Assembly: GCA_016710235.1 (NCBI GenBank)
Contig: JADJLG010000001.1
Coordinates: 3,151,501-3,215,500 of the forward strand
Reading direction: 5' to 3'
Origin: Saprospiraceae bacterium
GTDB taxonomy: Bacteria > Bacteroidota > Bacteroidia > Chitinophagales > Saprospiraceae
Length of the DNA: 64,000 nucleotides
Shown here: positions 52,349 through 61,490 of the stretch, in pieces
Numbering within the stretch: the stretch's first letter is position 1
Layout: every line of letters begins with the position of its first letter
The notes under the pieces: model-generated
The model's input: only the letters and a program-made list of their open reading frames with translations
Told to the model about the DNA's origin: nothing
Database searches by the model: none
Position numbers and translations under genes: made by a program

Positions 52349-54445
52349 ATGGATCAATTTAGTTTTCAGTACCCGACTTGGTTTCTTTTCCTTTGTATAG
52401 GAGCGGCTTTATTCGTTTCCCTTCTCGTGTATTACAAATCAAGGCAATTTTCTGAACGGCCTTTCTGGCATAAATTGATTTTAGCATCTCTACGTTTTTT
52501 AGCCAGTTTTTTGATTTTCTTTTTGCTGCTCCATCCCCTATTCAAAAAATATGAACAAGATATCAAGAAACCCTTAGTTGTCATAGCACAGGATATGACT
52601 GCTTCGTTATGTGTGCGGGATTCTCAGTGGATGTCCGACTACTATAAAGATCAAGAAAAGGAGTCCGATAAATGGAAACAAAAATATGATGTCAAGTGGC
52701 TGGGATTTGGCGATCATATTGTCACTGAATTTTCTCCCTACTGTAATCACAAAAAAACAAATATCACTCAAATTTTTGACAATATTCAAGATCAGTCAGA
52801 CCTTCAAAATTTAAAAGCTGTTGTCTTGTGTTCAGATGGAATTTATAATGCTGGCAAAAATCCTCTTTATCATTCCTTGCTTAGCGGTGTAAAAGTACAT
52901 ACTGTATTGCTAGGTGACAGTACTCAAGAGAAAGATTTGAGAGTACAGCGGATTTTTCATAATGAAATAATTTACACAGGTGATCAATTTGCAGTGGAAT
53001 GCGATATACAGTCATCATTTTCTAAAGGCAATAAGTACAATGTCAGACTCAGTCAGTGGGATAATGGCAAATGGAAAACATTGAAAGAAAGCATCAGGAA
53101 TATTGAAAGTGATTATTCATTCCAAACAGAGGAATTTGTCATTCAGGCTGACAAACCGGGACTTCAGAAATTTCTAATCCAGTGTTCGTCAATCTCAGGA
53201 GAACGGAATACGAGAAATAACAGTAGAGAGTTCTTTGTAGAATTTTTGGACGCTAGAAAAAAAATCCTGATCTATGCGCAATCCGCTCATCCTGACATAG
53301 CAGCAATGCGTGAGGCTCTACTGAGCAATAAAAATTATGAAGTTGATGTCAACTATACCGGATCTTCGATCCAAGGAATAGAAAAATATGCATTGGCGAT
53401 CTTACACCAGTGTCCTTCTTCTGCATCGGATGATTTATCACAAATACAGAAACTGAAAAATGCAGGTGTCCCTTTACTTTATATTATAGGAGCTCAAACG
53501 GATTTGAATTCATTCAACAACATTCAGGATATTGTCCAAATTACCGGCAGCAACAAATCCATGAATGATGCTCAAGCAGTATTCAAAAAAGGTTTTTCTG
53601 CCTTCACAATTTCAGATCAACTTTCTCAGACCTTTGATAGATTGCCACCACTTTCAGCCCCTTTTGGCAATTATAAACTAAATCCAAACGCTCAGGTATT
53701 TTTATTTCAGAAAATTGGAAAAATAGAAACAAATTATCCATTATGGATCATGCAAGATCAAACCGGATCTAAATCAGCAGTGATTTGCGGAGAAGGATTA
53801 TGGAAATGGAAATTTAACAACTATTTACAAGAGAATAATTTTGAACTTTTCTATGAAATTATTTCTAAAACGGTACAGTTCACATCGACAAAAGATGATA
53901 AACGCAAGTTTAAAGTTAGTCAGAATAAGCGATTGTATGATGAAACTGAAAATATAGTACTGAATGCTGAACTGTATAATGATAATTATGAACGTATCAA
54001 TGAGCCAGATGTCAATTTTCAACTTTTTAAAAATACAGGAGAAAAATATCCTTACACTTTTGGGAAAAAAGACAATATTTACGAATTACAATTGGGCAAT
54101 CTGGCTGCAGGTGATTACTCTTACAAAGCTGAGACATCGTGGAACGGAAAATCATGGACCCAGGATGGCAAATTCAGTGTCAGTAAATTAGATATTGAAA
54201 CCGAAAATGTGATGGCAGATCATAATCTCTTAAGGTCCATATCTGAAAAAACGGGCGGTATTTCCATCCTCAAAAATAATTGGCAAGAACTTACAAACAA
54301 TTTGCTTCAAGAGGACAACAGCAAACCTATCGTGTATCAAACATTACATATCAAAAGTCTGCTCGATGAAAAAATCCTCTTTTTTCTGATATTTTTACTC
54401 CTCGCGTTAGAATGGTTTTTGAGACGATTTTGGGGTAGTTATTAA
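52349..54445 (+). CDS. VWA-domain membrane protein
   Basis: 698 aa. N-terminal membrane segments (about 10-28 and 40-62, FLFLCIGAALFVSLLVYY, LRFLASFLIFFLLLHPLF), a large extracytoplasmic region, and a C-terminal anchor (ILFFLIFLLLALEWFLRRFW). VWA-type beta sheet with a MIDAS-like IAQDMTASLC (D-x-T-x-S) and LCSDGIYNAGKNP. Bat-like topology (membrane-VWA-membrane). The ORF is not part of a Bat/MoxR operon here. Divergent from 50937, with 17 nt between the longest frames. Role in envelope integrity or protein complex assembly is inferred. Confidence 0.82.
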   Translation: MDQFSFQYPTWFLFLCIGAALFVSLLVYYKSRQFSERPFWHKLILASLRFLASFLIFFLLLHPLFKKYEQDIKKPLVVIAQDMTASLCVRDSQWMSDYYKDQEKESDKWKQKYDVKWLGFGDHIVTEFSPYCNHKKTNITQIFDNIQDQSDLQNLKAVVLCSDGIYNAGKNPLYHSLLSGVKVHTVLLGDSTQEKDLRVQRIFHNEIIYTGDQFAVECDIQSSFSKGNKYNVRLSQWDNGKWKTLKESIRNIESDYSFQTEEFVIQADKPGLQKFLIQCSSISGERNTRNNSREFFVEFLDARKKILIYAQSAHPDIAAMREALLSNKNYEVDVNYTGSSIQGIEKYALAILHQCPSSASDDLSQIQKLKNAGVPLLYIIGAQTDLNSFNNIQDIVQITGSNKSMNDAQAVFKKGFSAFTISDQLSQTFDRLPPLSAPFGNYKLNPNAQVFLFQKIGKIETNYPLWIMQDQTGSKSAVICGEGLWKWKFNNYLQENNFELFYEIISKTVQFTSTKDDKRKFKVSQNKRLYDETENIVLNAELYNDNYERINEPDVNFQLFKNTGEKYPYTFGKKDNIYELQLGNLAAGDYSYKAETSWNGKSWTQDGKFSVSKLDIETENVMADHNLLRSISEKTGGISILKNNWQELTNNLLQEDNSKPIVYQTLHIKSLLDEKILFFLIFLLLALEWFLRRFWGSY

Positions 54446-54527
54446 TATAGCAATTAAAATTTCGGTAGTATTTTAAATTAAGTTAAACACGATTAATCTG
54501 GGTTAGAAATAAATTTCGCAAATAAAA

Positions 54528-56321
54528 CTAATCATTTAATTTGAGTACGTCGAGAAAGGCTTTCTGCGGGACTTCAACCGAACCAATTTGTCGCATTTTC
54601 TTCTTACCTTCTTTTTGTTTTTCCAATAATTTTCTTTTACGGGAAATATCTCCACCATAGCATTTGGCCGTTACATCCTTTCGCATTGCAGAAATAGTTT
54701 CTCTCGCAATAATTTTTCCACCAATCGCCGCTTGAATTGCAATGACAAACTGATGCTTAGGAAGCAATTCTTTCAACTTTTCGCACATACGTCTTCCTAC
54801 TGATTCAGCCTTAGTTCTATGAACCAGGGCAGTTAATGCATCCACATTATCACCATTCAGTTTCATATCCATCTTGATAATATCAGATTTCCTATAATCT
54901 ATTGGATGGTAATCAAATGAAGCGTAACCTCTTGTCGAAGATTTCAGTCGATCGTAAAAATCAAAAACAATCTCTGCAAGTGGCATCTCAAATTGGAGTT
55001 CAACACGCTCCGTAGTCAGATAATCCTGTTTCATCAGAACACCCCTTTTATCCATACAAAGTTTGATAATGGTGCCGATGTATTCTGGTTTTGTAATAAT
55101 TTGAGCTTTGATATATGGTTCTTCGACAAACTCAATGTGGTTGGGTTCAGGAAGATCATTAGGCGTATGGATCACCAGATCTTCACCGCTCGTTGTCCTA
55201 GCTTTGTAAGATACGTTGGGTACAGTAGTAATCACTTCTTGATTGAATTCCCTCGACAAGCGCTCCTGTATAATCTCCAGGTGCAACATCCCAAGAAATC
55301 CACACCTGAATCCAAAACCCAGTGCAATGGAAGTTTCTGGCTCATATACAAGGGAGCTATCATTGAGTTGCAGTTTTTCGAGACTGTCTCTCAAGTCTTC
55401 GAAATACTCATTTTCAATTGGATAAATTCCGGCGAATACCATGGGCTTGACGTCTTCAAATCCTTTAATTTCTTCGCGACAAGGATTTGCAGAAAGGGTA
55501 AGTGTATCCCCCACTTTAACTTCTTTTGCCTCTTTAATACCTGTAATAATATACCCTACATCACCGCATTCAATTTGAGACTTAGGAAGCAAATTCATTT
55601 TCAAAATACCGACTTCTTCAGCTTCATACTCCTTGCCTGTATTGAAAAACTTGACTTTATCTCCTTTTTTCAACAAACCATTCAATATCCTGTAATAGAC
55701 AATAATGCCTCGGAAAGAATTAAATACCGAGTCAAAAATAAGAGCTTGAAGTGGTGCTGCCGGGTCACCTTTAGGTGATGGAATTCTATTGACAATAGCT
55801 GCCATCAATTCTGGTACACCAATTCCCGTTTTTCCACTTGCGAGAATGATATCTTCTTTATTACAACCTATCAGATCAATAATTTGCTCAGAGACTTCAT
55901 CAATCATTGCGCTCTCCATGTCAATTTTATTAAGCACAGGTATGATTTCAAGGTCGTGCTCTATGGCTAAGTATAAATTTGAAATCGTCTGAGCTTGTAT
56001 TCCCTGCGTTGCATCTACCAAAAGTAGTGCTCCTTCACAAGCAGCAATAGAGCGGCTGACTTCATAAGAAAAGTCCACATGGCCAGGAGTATCAATGAGA
56101 TTGAAGGTATACTTTTTTCGGTCAGTATGTTCGTAGTTCAACTGAATTGCATGGGCTTTTATAGTAATTCCCCTTTCCCTTTCAATATCCATATCATCCA
56201 GAGCTTGTGCCTGCATATCACGCTCAGCAATAGTCTTAGTATATTCCAGTAATCTATCCGACAAAGTACTTTTGCCGTGATCAATGTGTGCTATGACACA
56301 AAAATTTCTAATCAAATCCAT
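54528..56321 (-). CDS. lepA: Elongation factor 4 (back-translocating GTPase LepA)
   Basis: 597 aa. GTPase domain: MDLIRNFCVIAHIDHGKST (G1), RERGITIKAHA, DTPGHVDF (G3), NKIDM (G4); then EF-G-like domains and LepA-specific C-terminal domain (RKRKLLEKQKEGKKKMRQIG). Normal length. ATG 56321 is the LepA start; the longer frame to 56342 overlaps the TATTTTTG box (56347-56340). Acts on the ribosome under stress. Confidence 0.97.
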   Translation of the reverse strand: MDLIRNFCVIAHIDHGKSTLSDRLLEYTKTIAERDMQAQALDDMDIERERGITIKAHAIQLNYEHTDRKKYTFNLIDTPGHVDFSYEVSRSIAACEGALLLVDATQGIQAQTISNLYLAIEHDLEIIPVLNKIDMESAMIDEVSEQIIDLIGCNKEDIILASGKTGIGVPELMAAIVNRIPSPKGDPAAPLQALIFDSVFNSFRGIIVYYRILNGLLKKGDKVKFFNTGKEYEAEEVGILKMNLLPKSQIECGDVGYIITGIKEAKEVKVGDTLTLSANPCREEIKGFEDVKPMVFAGIYPIENEYFEDLRDSLEKLQLNDSSLVYEPETSIALGFGFRCGFLGMLHLEIIQERLSREFNQEVITTVPNVSYKARTTSGEDLVIHTPNDLPEPNHIEFVEEPYIKAQIITKPEYIGTIIKLCMDKRGVLMKQDYLTTERVELQFEMPLAEIVFDFYDRLKSSTRGYASFDYHPIDYRKSDIIKMDMKLNGDNVDALTALVHRTKAESVGRRMCEKLKELLPKHQFVIAIQAAIGGKIIARETISAMRKDVTAKCYGGDISRKRKLLEKQKEGKKKMRQIGSVEVPQKAFLDVLKLND

Positions 56322-56339
56322 GGTCCGATTTCTAAACCG

Positions 56340-56403
56340 CAAAAATAAACATCTATTGGAGCTCTGATGCTAAGTTTTTGAATATCTTTTATTTATATAT
56401 TTG
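56340..56403. promoter_or_regulatory. Divergent promoter region between lepA and the threonine aldolase gene
   Basis: Minus strand TATTTTTG at 56347-56340 faces lepA. Plus strand TATATTTG at 56396-56403 faces the aldolase, with a TTTG at 56377-56380 (15-nt spacer, short of the usual 17-23). Confidence 0.45.
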
Positions 56404-56442
56404 CTTTATTTACTAACAAAAACTCCAATAATAAGTTATACA

Positions 56443-57465
56443 ATGAAATATCGGATAAACCTCATTAGTGACACAGTGACAAAGCCTACTCCGGCAATGC
56501 TAAATGCAATGCTTTCGGCCGATTTAGGTGATGATGTATTCAAAGAGGACCCGACTGTTGCTGCTTTAGAAAGTAAAATGGCTGCCATGTTTTCCAAAGA
56601 AGCTGGACTTTTCTGCCCTTCAGGTACTATGACGAATCAAATCGCCATCAAGGCCCACACCGTTCCTATGGATGAAATGATATGCGAGACACATTCGCAT
56701 GTATTTCAATACGAGGTCGGCGGATATGCCTTCCATAGTGGTATTGCAGTGAACCCCATTCCTGGGATAAATGGAAAACTCAATGTGTCATTGGTTGAAG
56801 GTCAAATAAAAGCTCCCATGGATTGGTTGCCGAGGACGCGCCTGGTTGTGATAGAAAATACTTGCAATAGAGCCGGTGGCCAATTTTACACTGAAAATGA
56901 ACTACGAGAATTATCTGACTTTTGTAAAAAAAATGACCTTGTTTTCCATTGTGATGGAGCGCGAGTTTTTAATGCTTTACTAGAAAGCCATACTAATAGT
57001 CAAGACTATGGCGAATATTTTGACAGCATTTCAATTTGTTTATCAAAAGGTCTAGGGGCTCCAGTGGGTTCCGTTTTGGTAGGTACCAATGAAATGATAC
57101 AAAGAGCAAGGCGAATCAGGAAGGTGATGGGTGGTGGAATGAGACAGGCAGGAATAATTGCAGCAGCTGGAATCTATGCTCTGGATCATCATATCGAAAG
57201 ACTAGCCATTGATCATGTCCATGCAAAACGTATAGAAATTGCTCTCAAGAAATGTAGTTTCGTAAAAGAAATCATCCCTGTCCAATCTAACATCGTCATC
57301 TTTGCACTCAAGGATCATATTTCTCCGAACGAATTCATTGAAATACTACATCAGCACGATATTCATGCTTCAGCATTTGGAAAAAATTTGGTGAGGTTCG
57401 TCACACATCTCGATATTCAAGAAAAAATGGTCGAAGAAGTGTGTTTTTTACTTGAATCTATTTAA
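56443..57465 (+). CDS. Low-specificity threonine aldolase
   Basis: 340 aa PLP enzyme splitting L-threonine (and allo-threonine) to glycine and acetaldehyde. NLISDTVTKPTPAMLNAM start, GDDVFKEDPTVAALE, HVFQYEVGGYAFHSGI, FHCDGARVFNAL, PLP Lys in ICLSKGLGAPVGSVLVG, RKVMGGGMRQAGIIAAAG. ATG 56443 chosen; the earlier start at 56401 lies in the -7 box. Single gene, divergent from lepA and convergent with 57480. Confidence 0.95.
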   Translation: MKYRINLISDTVTKPTPAMLNAMLSADLGDDVFKEDPTVAALESKMAAMFSKEAGLFCPSGTMTNQIAIKAHTVPMDEMICETHSHVFQYEVGGYAFHSGIAVNPIPGINGKLNVSLVEGQIKAPMDWLPRTRLVVIENTCNRAGGQFYTENELRELSDFCKKNDLVFHCDGARVFNALLESHTNSQDYGEYFDSISICLSKGLGAPVGSVLVGTNEMIQRARRIRKVMGGGMRQAGIIAAAGIYALDHHIERLAIDHVHAKRIEIALKKCSFVKEIIPVQSNIVIFALKDHISPNEFIEILHQHDIHASAFGKNLVRFVTHLDIQEKMVEEVCFLLESI

Positions 57466-57479
57466 TGATAGGCTAAATT

Positions 57480-59468
57480 CTATCTTGTGTAAAAATATTT
57501 ACCTGATTTCGTCTCACCTGAGTCCAAATGGATTCTGTAGATAATCAGCTGACTACCTGTAATACCCAATGTATTTATTTGATTCCCTGAATGAAAAATA
57601 CACTGCCCCTGCAAATTATAGATTTCACAATCCAAAATATGATTAGCTGTAAAATTTAAACTGCCAAAATCCTTTAAATTCAAATTATTCCTGACCAGAT
57701 TTTCCATTAGTTCAGTTCCATCACTTTCCTCAAATTTCTCAGCTTGAACAGCAGAATTTGAGGACAAATCACCAGTTTGCAATAGTACAAACTCAGCGTT
57801 ATTGTACCTTTCCAAATTGTCTATCCGAAACGAAGTGTGTATGTCCGACAAATTCCAAGCCGTGCCAGATGGATCAAGATATGTGAGGGGCAATATTTTT
57901 ATGGGCAGATTTATCTGATTATTTTTTGCAGAATTCAAAAATGTACTCAAAAGCTGCAAATCTTTACGATCTATTATTCCATCTGAATTGATATCTGATT
58001 TCAATTTTTCTTCGAGGCCGGAGAATAATTTCTTTCCTAGCAAAATATTTCTCAATACCATGTAATCATTGTGATCAATTGAACTTTCATCCAATTTGTG
58101 TAAATCATCAGTACTGAGTACATATGTCGTCCGAGACTTTACATGATTAAATTTACTTTTTAATTGTGACGTTTCGGCATATGTAGTTTGCGATCCGCCT
58201 TCTTCTCTTAACACCAAAGATCCTTCAAATGATTTGTTGGTCAAAAGGAACCAATCCATTTGATGAGCAATCAAACTGTCTGGTTCACAATTTGGTATTT
58301 GTGTATTATTTTGAATATCGATATGAGTATGACATAAGTTTTGGTTCCCTGCAGTATCGGTTACCCAAATTTCGACTTCATTAACCCCCAAATCATCACA
58401 CGTAAAAACTCGTGACCTGTCATTTATATCCTTAGAAAAGGAAAATGTCAAAGGTATGTTTCCACAAGAATGATATGACCCCTTATCCAAATCCGAAGCC
58501 CAAACTTCCACCATCCCTTCATCCGCTTGACCATCGAGGTTGTTATCTATAGGCATCAAAGCAATCACTACGCCGTCAAGGCAATATGGTGTGGGAGGAA
58601 TAGCAGGCCTGACATTTACTGTGATTTCGCATTTTATTTCATGATCACAACCAACTTCCGCAACGTAATAAAACTTATAACTCCCTATGGGATAAAATCC
58701 AGAAGCATTTGAGCCCGGTTTATCAGCGTACTTTGAAGTATTGTAAATAGGTACAAGAACGCCACAAGAATTAATTGTATAGGAACTATCCATTTTCACA
58801 AAAGCACCTTTGCAGTCTTTGTCAGCATATATGATAGTGTCTTTTGGACAAATCAAGCGAGTATTGGGATCTACAGTGATGAGTTTGATAACTTGCTTAT
58901 TGGTAAAAATTCCTCTTCCAGGAAATTTACCCGGGTCATATGTACACCAATCCAATATCTTCCACTCTCTAACTATCTTTATGCAGGTAGGGCTGATGAC
59001 AAATTTCTCATCTTTGTAATTATACATGGGTTGGCTACAAGCCACTTGCCGCCAGTAAGGCCGGTCATAAGGTTTTCTAAGATTGGTTAGCTCTTTCGCC
59101 GGGTCACAGCTTTCAATCTCAATATTCAAAGGCCACGTAATGTCAGCATAGGAAAATGCTCCCAAGCTTGTAACCGTAATCGTCTGATAACAAGTTACCA
59201 ACTGCCAACTCGTATCTTCAGCTTGCCAATATCGCTTTATCGTCCCCTCTCCACAGCTATTCACATCATAAATTACTTTGCACACATGGATCCACTTTTG
59301 CTCCCCATGACAAATGGTGTAAGCTTTTCCAAACTGATCCAAATCACTATAATCCTGATCACATCGAATAGTGATATCACCAGGGCAAACAAATTGAAAA
59401 TCAGGGCATGATGCCTTTGTACTAAAGCAATACAATACTCCCAGAAGCAAAAAAGCAAGATTTTTCAT
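57480..59468 (-). CDS. Secreted Cys-rich protein with dockerin-like repeat and T9SS C-terminal domain
   Basis: 662 aa. Signal peptide MKNLAFLLLGVLYCFSTKA. The first 400 residues carry repeated Cys-containing Ig/HYR-like modules (FVCPGDITIRCDQDYSD, RLICPKDTIIYADKDC, NEVEIWVTDTAGNQNLCHTH). Then SIDHNDYMVLRNILLG and DINSDGIIDRKDLQLLSTF form a dockerin-type pair, the second a full calcium loop. C-terminal T9SS domain (CEIYNLQGQCIFHSGNQI to the end). Probably surface-bound; ligand unknown. The longest frame reaches 59531, but the promoter at 59532-59500 makes ATG 59468 the start. Confidence 0.85.
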   Translation of the reverse strand: MKNLAFLLLGVLYCFSTKASCPDFQFVCPGDITIRCDQDYSDLDQFGKAYTICHGEQKWIHVCKVIYDVNSCGEGTIKRYWQAEDTSWQLVTCYQTITVTSLGAFSYADITWPLNIEIESCDPAKELTNLRKPYDRPYWRQVACSQPMYNYKDEKFVISPTCIKIVREWKILDWCTYDPGKFPGRGIFTNKQVIKLITVDPNTRLICPKDTIIYADKDCKGAFVKMDSSYTINSCGVLVPIYNTSKYADKPGSNASGFYPIGSYKFYYVAEVGCDHEIKCEITVNVRPAIPPTPYCLDGVVIALMPIDNNLDGQADEGMVEVWASDLDKGSYHSCGNIPLTFSFSKDINDRSRVFTCDDLGVNEVEIWVTDTAGNQNLCHTHIDIQNNTQIPNCEPDSLIAHQMDWFLLTNKSFEGSLVLREEGGSQTTYAETSQLKSKFNHVKSRTTYVLSTDDLHKLDESSIDHNDYMVLRNILLGKKLFSGLEEKLKSDINSDGIIDRKDLQLLSTFLNSAKNNQINLPIKILPLTYLDPSGTAWNLSDIHTSFRIDNLERYNNAEFVLLQTGDLSSNSAVQAEKFEESDGTELMENLVRNNLNLKDFGSLNFTANHILDCEIYNLQGQCIFHSGNQINTLGITGSQLIIYRIHLDSGETKSGKYFYTR

Positions 59469-59499
59469 ACACAAAACTGGTGCTTGAAGTACCAAGTTA

Positions 59500-59532
59500 C
59501 AAATATAGAAAATATATATAAATAAAATCAAA
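59500..59532 (-). promoter_or_regulatory. Bacteroidota sigma-A promoter of the dockerin-like T9SS cargo
   Basis: On the minus strand TTTG (59532-59529), 21-nt spacer, TATATTTG (59507-59500), 31 nt before the ATG at 59468. Between this promoter and the X gene (59533-59760) I saw no gene. Confidence 0.65.
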
Positions 59533-59760
59533 ATACAAACTAATTAATAGTACTCATATCTTATCTACCATGATCTAAGAAAACCAAGCTAGAATTTTAG
59601 AAATTTCGTCGTTAAGCCATTTATCTTTGACTATCCCTAACAATTCCCCCATAGAAGTAAAGGGTATGATCCGGCCTCAACGCCCTCTCTGTCCGGAGTG
59701 AAACAATAGCACCAAAACCATAAAAAACAAATTATCTTAGACATATGTCACAATAAATGT

Positions 59761-59768
59761 TAAATTTG
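59761..59768 (+). promoter_or_regulatory. Candidate -7 promoter box (TAAATTTG) of the X-Y cluster
   Basis: Exact TAnnTTTG, 44 nt before the ATG of X at 59813; no clear -33 box. Confidence 0.35.
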
Positions 59769-59812
59769 CCTATCACCTAAATACCCAAATAAAAGTGACA
59801 TGATGGAATAAA

Positions 59813-59941
59813 ATGAAACCGACAGCCATAAAACAGATAGTTGTCTATTTAAACGACAAGGAAAAGAACCACACTTTAAAAAACGCACAAGACATTGTGG
59901 CCTAATTTGGCTTAAATCAAAGTAAAGTGACTCCGATATGA
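59813..59941 (+). pseudogene. Small ORF X (42 codons) with one in-frame stop
   Basis: MKPTAIKQIVVYLNDKEKN and HTLKNAQDIVA, TAA at 59903-59905, then FGLNQSKVTPI to TGA at 59939-59941. A CAA to TAA change would explain the break (Ala-Gln-Phe). Its last stop overlaps the ATG of the next ORF Y (ATATGA), a sign of a former coupled pair. No family recognised. Confidence 0.35.
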
Positions 59942-60063
59942 GCAGGACAAAACCCATTAGAAATGGTTCATATTATAAGAAACAAAATGAACGGGAAAAT
60001 ACTTTTACTTCGAATCAAAAACTATCGAATGACGATATTAAAAACATGCTGAATTCAACATTT
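59938..60063 (+). pseudogene. 5' part of small ORF Y, interrupted by IS30
   Basis: MSRTKPIRNGSYYKKQNERE and NTFTSNQKLSNDDIKNML run to the IS30 left end. With the IS and one ATTT copy removed, the frame continues at 61115 as MESSHFNNLENLNYV and stays open to TAA at 61268-61270, giving about 93 codons. Unknown function; no homologue recognised. The ATG overlaps the stop of X. Confidence 0.4.
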
Positions 60064-61022
60064 AAGTGCGACAAGGTTCAAAAATACTTCATTTGGTGTT
60101 TTGTAGCCTAATTTTTTTCTTGGTCGATTATTTATTTGGGATTCAATTCGATCCAAGTCAGTTTGCTTGAGCATGGAAAAGTCTGATTTTTTTGGCAAGT
60201 ATTGTCGTATTAAACCATTGATATTTTCATTGCAACCTCTTTCATAAGCGGAATATGGATGAGCAAAGTATATCTTAGTATTCAATGCTTTTGCCAATGT
60301 TTGATGATCTGCATTTTCTTTTCCATTGTCTAATGTAATTGTATGGCATAAGTTTTTATATTTTTCAATTTGCAACTGATTGTTTTGGCTGTGAATTTAG
60401 CTTCTTTGGACTCCAGCTTAATGATCTTGACAAACAAGGATTTTCTTTCCACCATACTGGCAATTTGGGACTTATGATTCTTTCCTACTATAGTATCTCC
60501 TTCCCAATCTCCATACCTTTTTGAGATTCAACAATCTTTGGTCTATCTTCAATACATACTCTGTTTTTGATAATTCCCCTTTGTTTATAGGTATTTTTTG
60601 CGTCTTCGCCTACTTCTGTGGGAATGTCTTAAATTACTCCATAGATCACCTCCTTTCCTTTTATCTTCATATACATATTGATATATGCACTCTTTACTAA
60701 CCCTTTCATACTTATCAATATTCGCTCGACCTTCGATTTGCTCTGGGCTCCACTTGATTTTAAGTAATTGATCCACTTTGCTTTTAAGATCGCTTGTAAT
60801 TTTATTCTTCCTTCCCTTTCCTTGTGCTCTCTGTTCACTCCGATCCTGAGCTCTTGCGCTTCCATATAACTTGTATGAACCAGGTGAAGAGTTTCTATCG
60901 AGTTCCCGATATATAGTGCTTCTATGATATCCTAATTCCACAGCAATCTGAATAATGCTCATTCCTTGCCTTTTAAATTGTTCAATTAATACCCTTTGAG
61001 GGTAGGTGATTTGTTTATACAT
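60055..61022 (-). pseudogene. IS30-family transposase with three frameshifts
   Basis: N-terminal part (61022 to 60585): HTH with MSIIQIAVELGYHRSTIYREL, then SPEQIEGRANIDKYERVSKE and CIYQYVYEDKRKGGDLWSNL. The frame breaks at an A6 run (60594-60599); the next frame gives NTYKQRGIIKNRVCIEDRPK. It breaks again at A5 (60518-60522), then YGDWEGDTIVGKNHKSQ with the first DDE Asp; and again near 60374-60386. The last part (60375 to 60055) has the second Asp in ITLDNGKENADHQ and the Glu in YERGCNENINGLIRQYLPKK, then NNRPRKKLGYKTPNEVF. About 320 codons in total, inactive as read. The final stop TGA (60057-60055) lies outside the IS in target DNA. Confidence 0.9.
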
Positions 61023-61110
61023 TTGTGTACAGTTAAAAATCTTGAGGGGAAAGTACCTATTTTTATAATAGGTCTTTCTCCAAAAGAATGTTTTATTAAC
61101 TGTCGCACTT
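60064..61110 (-). mobile_element. IS30-family insertion sequence, 1047 bp
   Basis: Ends are 10-bp perfect inverted repeats aagtgcgaca (60064-60073) and tgtcgcactt (61101-61110). They are flanked by ATTT direct repeats (60060-60063 and 61111-61114), consistent with a target duplication. Carries one transposase gene, frameshifted. Confidence 0.8.
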
Positions 61111-61154
61111 ATTTATGGAATCTAGTCATTTTAATAATCTAGAAAACCTTAACT

Positions 61155-61490
61155 ATGTTCACATATATTTATTTTGTCAATTTATTTTTATTATTTTCAA
61201 TTTCGCTAATTGTTCAATATTACTCAACATATATAGTTTACAAGGAATATTATGCGAGAAAAAGAAATAATTTTCATCTCTTTTGTTCAATTCTTACAGA
61301 TGTATTTGTTTCCATATTCTTTTTGAATATCATCAATGCGTCTATTGATAAATTTTTTCAAAGTGAAACCAACAGGTGGCTAGCGTTAGTTTTATTAGTA
61401 GCAGTACCATATGCATATATACATTTTTTTATAAGCAAGAGGAAAGCCAATAATGAAGCCGAAAAAAGAAATCTAAACCTAACAAGATAA
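61155..61490 (+). CDS. Small integral membrane protein, unknown function (ORF Z)
   Basis: 111 aa with three hydrophobic segments (IYFVNLFLLFSISLIVQYYS, FHLFCSILTDVFVSIFFLNI, LALVLLVAVPYAYIHFFI) and a charged tail KRKANNEAEKRNLNLTR. Start ATG 61155. It lies just after the IS30 and overlaps the reconstructed ORF Y in another frame. Very AT-rich. No family recognised; could be the toxin-like partner of a small cluster, which is speculation. Confidence 0.5.
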   Translation: MFTYIYFVNLFLLFSISLIVQYYSTYIVYKEYYARKRNNFHLFCSILTDVFVSIFFLNIINASIDKFFQSETNRWLALVLLVAVPYAYIHFFISKRKANNEAEKRNLNLTR

